From positions 38,510 through 102,509 of the forward strand of contig NZ_VIRS01000026.1 of NCBI RefSeq assembly GCF_006912135.1: a stretch of 64,000 nucleotides of DNA, in the 5' to 3' direction. The notes under the pieces were generated by a model, which saw only the letters and a list, made by a program, of their open reading frames with translations, ran no database searches and was not told where the DNA came from. The DNA is from Cryptosporangium phraense. Lineage in GTDB: Bacteria; Actinomycetota; Actinomycetes; Mycobacteriales; Cryptosporangiaceae. Shown here piece after piece: positions 62,756-64,000 of the stretch. Position numbers and translations under genes: made by a program. Positions within the stretch are counted from its first letter, which is position 1; every line of letters starts with the position of its first letter.

Positions 62756-64000
62756 GGGGCCCGGGCCTGGGCCTGGCGGGGCGCCGGGGGCCGGGCGGGC
62801 GGGGCCGGGGACTCGACCTGGCGGGGGCGCCGGGGGTGGGCGGCCGGGGCGGGGTCCGGGCCGTGGGCCGGCGGCCTGGGGTGGGCCCTCGGTCATGGGG
62901 TGGGCCCTCGGTCGGTGGGGGTTGGGGTTGTGCCGGGGCGGCGGTTGCTCGCGGCCGGCGGGTGGCTGGGGTTGTGCCGAGGTGTCGGCTGGGTCTCGCG
63001 CGTCGCAGGTCGTTCTCCGCACCTCCAAGCCGCGCGCCTACGGGCCTCCGTTCCTACGGGCCCCGCGATGCGGGCCTCCGCGATGCGGGCCTTCCGCGCC
63101 CCGCGCGCGCCGCGCTCCCTGCGCGCGCGCTGCGCTCCCTGCGCGCGCGCTGCGCTCCCCGCGGGCCCTGCGCTCCCCGCGGGCCCTGCGCGCCGCGCTC
63201 TGAGGGTCTCCCGCGTCCGCGCCTTCGCGCGTGCGGGCCTTCCCCTGCCCACGACCGCGGGTCACCCGGGATGCCGGCCCACGCGGGACTCCCGCCGCCC
63301 GCGCATGCGTGGGCCACCCGGAAACACCGGGCCAGGCAGGCCTTTCGCGCCTCCGGTTTCCACGCCCTCGCGATACGTGTGCTCCTTCGCCACGCGTGCC
63401 CCCGCGCACGCCGGGCCTCGCTCGTCGCGCCTCAAGGCAGCGCGCCACGCGAGTCTCCGAGATTCCGCGCTACGGTGGTCCGCCCTTCAGGCCATTCGCG
63501 CACCTCGTCTTTGCCCGCCCGGCCTGGCGCTTCGGGTGTCTTTGGGCCACGGTGTCTCCGAGCCGCACGCCTCCGCCCCGATGAGCTTCCGGCGCCTGCG
63601 CCCCGCAAGTCTTCCGCGCCTCGCTGGCAGCTCACCCGTGCCTCGGCGGCGCGCCAGCCTTGCGTGCCTTGCCCTGCGGGCCACGCCACCACCCGGCCGA
63701 AACTTGCACTTCGCGCCTTCGCGCCTTCGCGCCTTCGCGCTTCCGGGCTTCCGGGCTTCCGGGCTTCCGGGCTTCCGGGCTTCCGGGCTTCCGGGCTTCC
63801 GGGCTTCCGGGCTTCCGGGCTTCCGGGCTTCCGGGCCCCCGGGCCCCCGGGCCCCCGGGCCCCCGGGCCCCCGGGCCCGAGTCTGTAGGCCTCAGACTCA
63901 GACTCCCCGCGCCATCCGTCTCCGCTCCGGCGGGCCCCGCGCTTCGCGTCTCTGAGCCCGGATTCCTAACCAAGGACCCGCGCCACCCTCGCCTCCGCGT
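62756..64000. other. Low-complexity GC-rich region at the window edge
   Basis: No convincing gene. Up to 63010 it is G-rich (GGCCGGGGGC-type runs); then it becomes C-rich with many CGCGCGCTGCGCTCCC-like repeats (63110-63190), and from 63709 on it is a set of 8-bp arrays. Open frames occur on both strands but are composed of Arg, Pro, Ala and Gly only. Similar DNA is seen after parB (28870-31999) and ahead of parA. Confidence 0.6.
63709..63875. repeat. Composite 8-bp tandem arrays
   Basis: Four CTTCGCGC units (63709-63740) are followed by twelve CTTCCGGG units (63740-63835) and five CCCCCGGG units (63836-63875). The three unit types differ by two or three bases and keep the same 8-bp period, as in slipped-strand expansion with point mutation. 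Confidence 0.9.

Noticed and set aside
63709..63875. CRISPR-like array
   Set aside because: The units are 8 bp without unique spacers, so it is a simple tandem repeat; no cas genes in the window.
62745..63973. ORFs of up to 400 codons at the right edge
   Set aside because: Low-complexity sequence in all frames with 8-bp arrays; no ribosome site or family.

Overview
The window is a gene-dense, very GC-rich stretch around the replication origin of an actinobacterial chromosome. Evidence: dnaA-dnaN-gnd-recF-dciA-gyrB-gyrA lies on one side and rpmH-rnpA-yidD-yidC-jag-rsmG-parA-parB on the other; there are many GTG/TTG starts and leaderless-looking genes; and sigM-rsmA-trxB-trxA-cwlM, ino1-padR and ponA-rpsF-ssb-rpsR-rplI are in the order known from mycobacteria and streptomycetes. 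Gene content fits a Frankiales/Cryptosporangium/Micromonospora-like lineage, but the sequence alone does not fix the genus.

Layout. 0.1-4.0 kb: a sodium:solute symporter with a small membrane partner, a TetR regulator and a LytR-CpsA-Psr ligase. 4.4-10.8 kb: tRNA-Ala, a DLW-39-like micropeptide, tRNA-Ile, a DUF3566 protein, gyrA and gyrB, all leftward. 10.9-14.5 kb: a four-gene cassette (two small helical proteins, a FAD oxidoreductase, and an HTH protein fused to a citrate-synthase-like domain) that interrupts the usual dciA-gyrB neighbourhood. Its two intergenic regions carry the same two kinds of palindrome. 14.5-21.3 kb: dciA, recF, gnd, dnaN, oriC and dnaA. 21.8-28.8 kb: rpmH to parB, with three parS sites inside the start of parA and a repeat-rich open stretch ahead of it. 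28.9-32.0 kb: about 3 kb of low-complexity DNA with no convincing gene but another parS site.

32.0-40.2 kb: GNAT, Ddl-like ligase, aminotransferase, a second GNAT, a CwlM-like amidase, trxA, trxB (with a SigR-type promoter), an anti-sigma factor and sigM. 40.2-47.9 kb: a pseudokinase, an NlpC/P60 endopeptidase behind a cyclic di-AMP riboswitch, murJ, a NUDIX hydrolase, pcnA and a flavodoxin-like protein. 47.9-50.4 kb: an MFS transporter divergent from a NUDIX hydrolase and a GNAT. 50.5-62.7 kb: ino1 and padR with an operator palindrome, a DUF5318 protein, ponA, a GT87-type glycosyltransferase, a large GT-C-like membrane protein, nfo, a secreted cupredoxin-like protein, and rpsF-ssb-rpsR-rplI. 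62.8-64.0 kb: low-complexity DNA with 8-bp tandem arrays.

How the genes work together: most of the window is replication initiation and segregation (DnaA, DnaN, RecF, DciA, gyrase, ParABS), envelope growth (YidC, MurJ, pseudokinase, CwlM, NlpC/P60, PonA, LCP, Ddl) and redox or stress control (SigM, TrxBA). The least explained parts are the HTH-citrate-synthase cassette with its shared operators, the in-frame repeat region before parA, and the low-complexity blocks.
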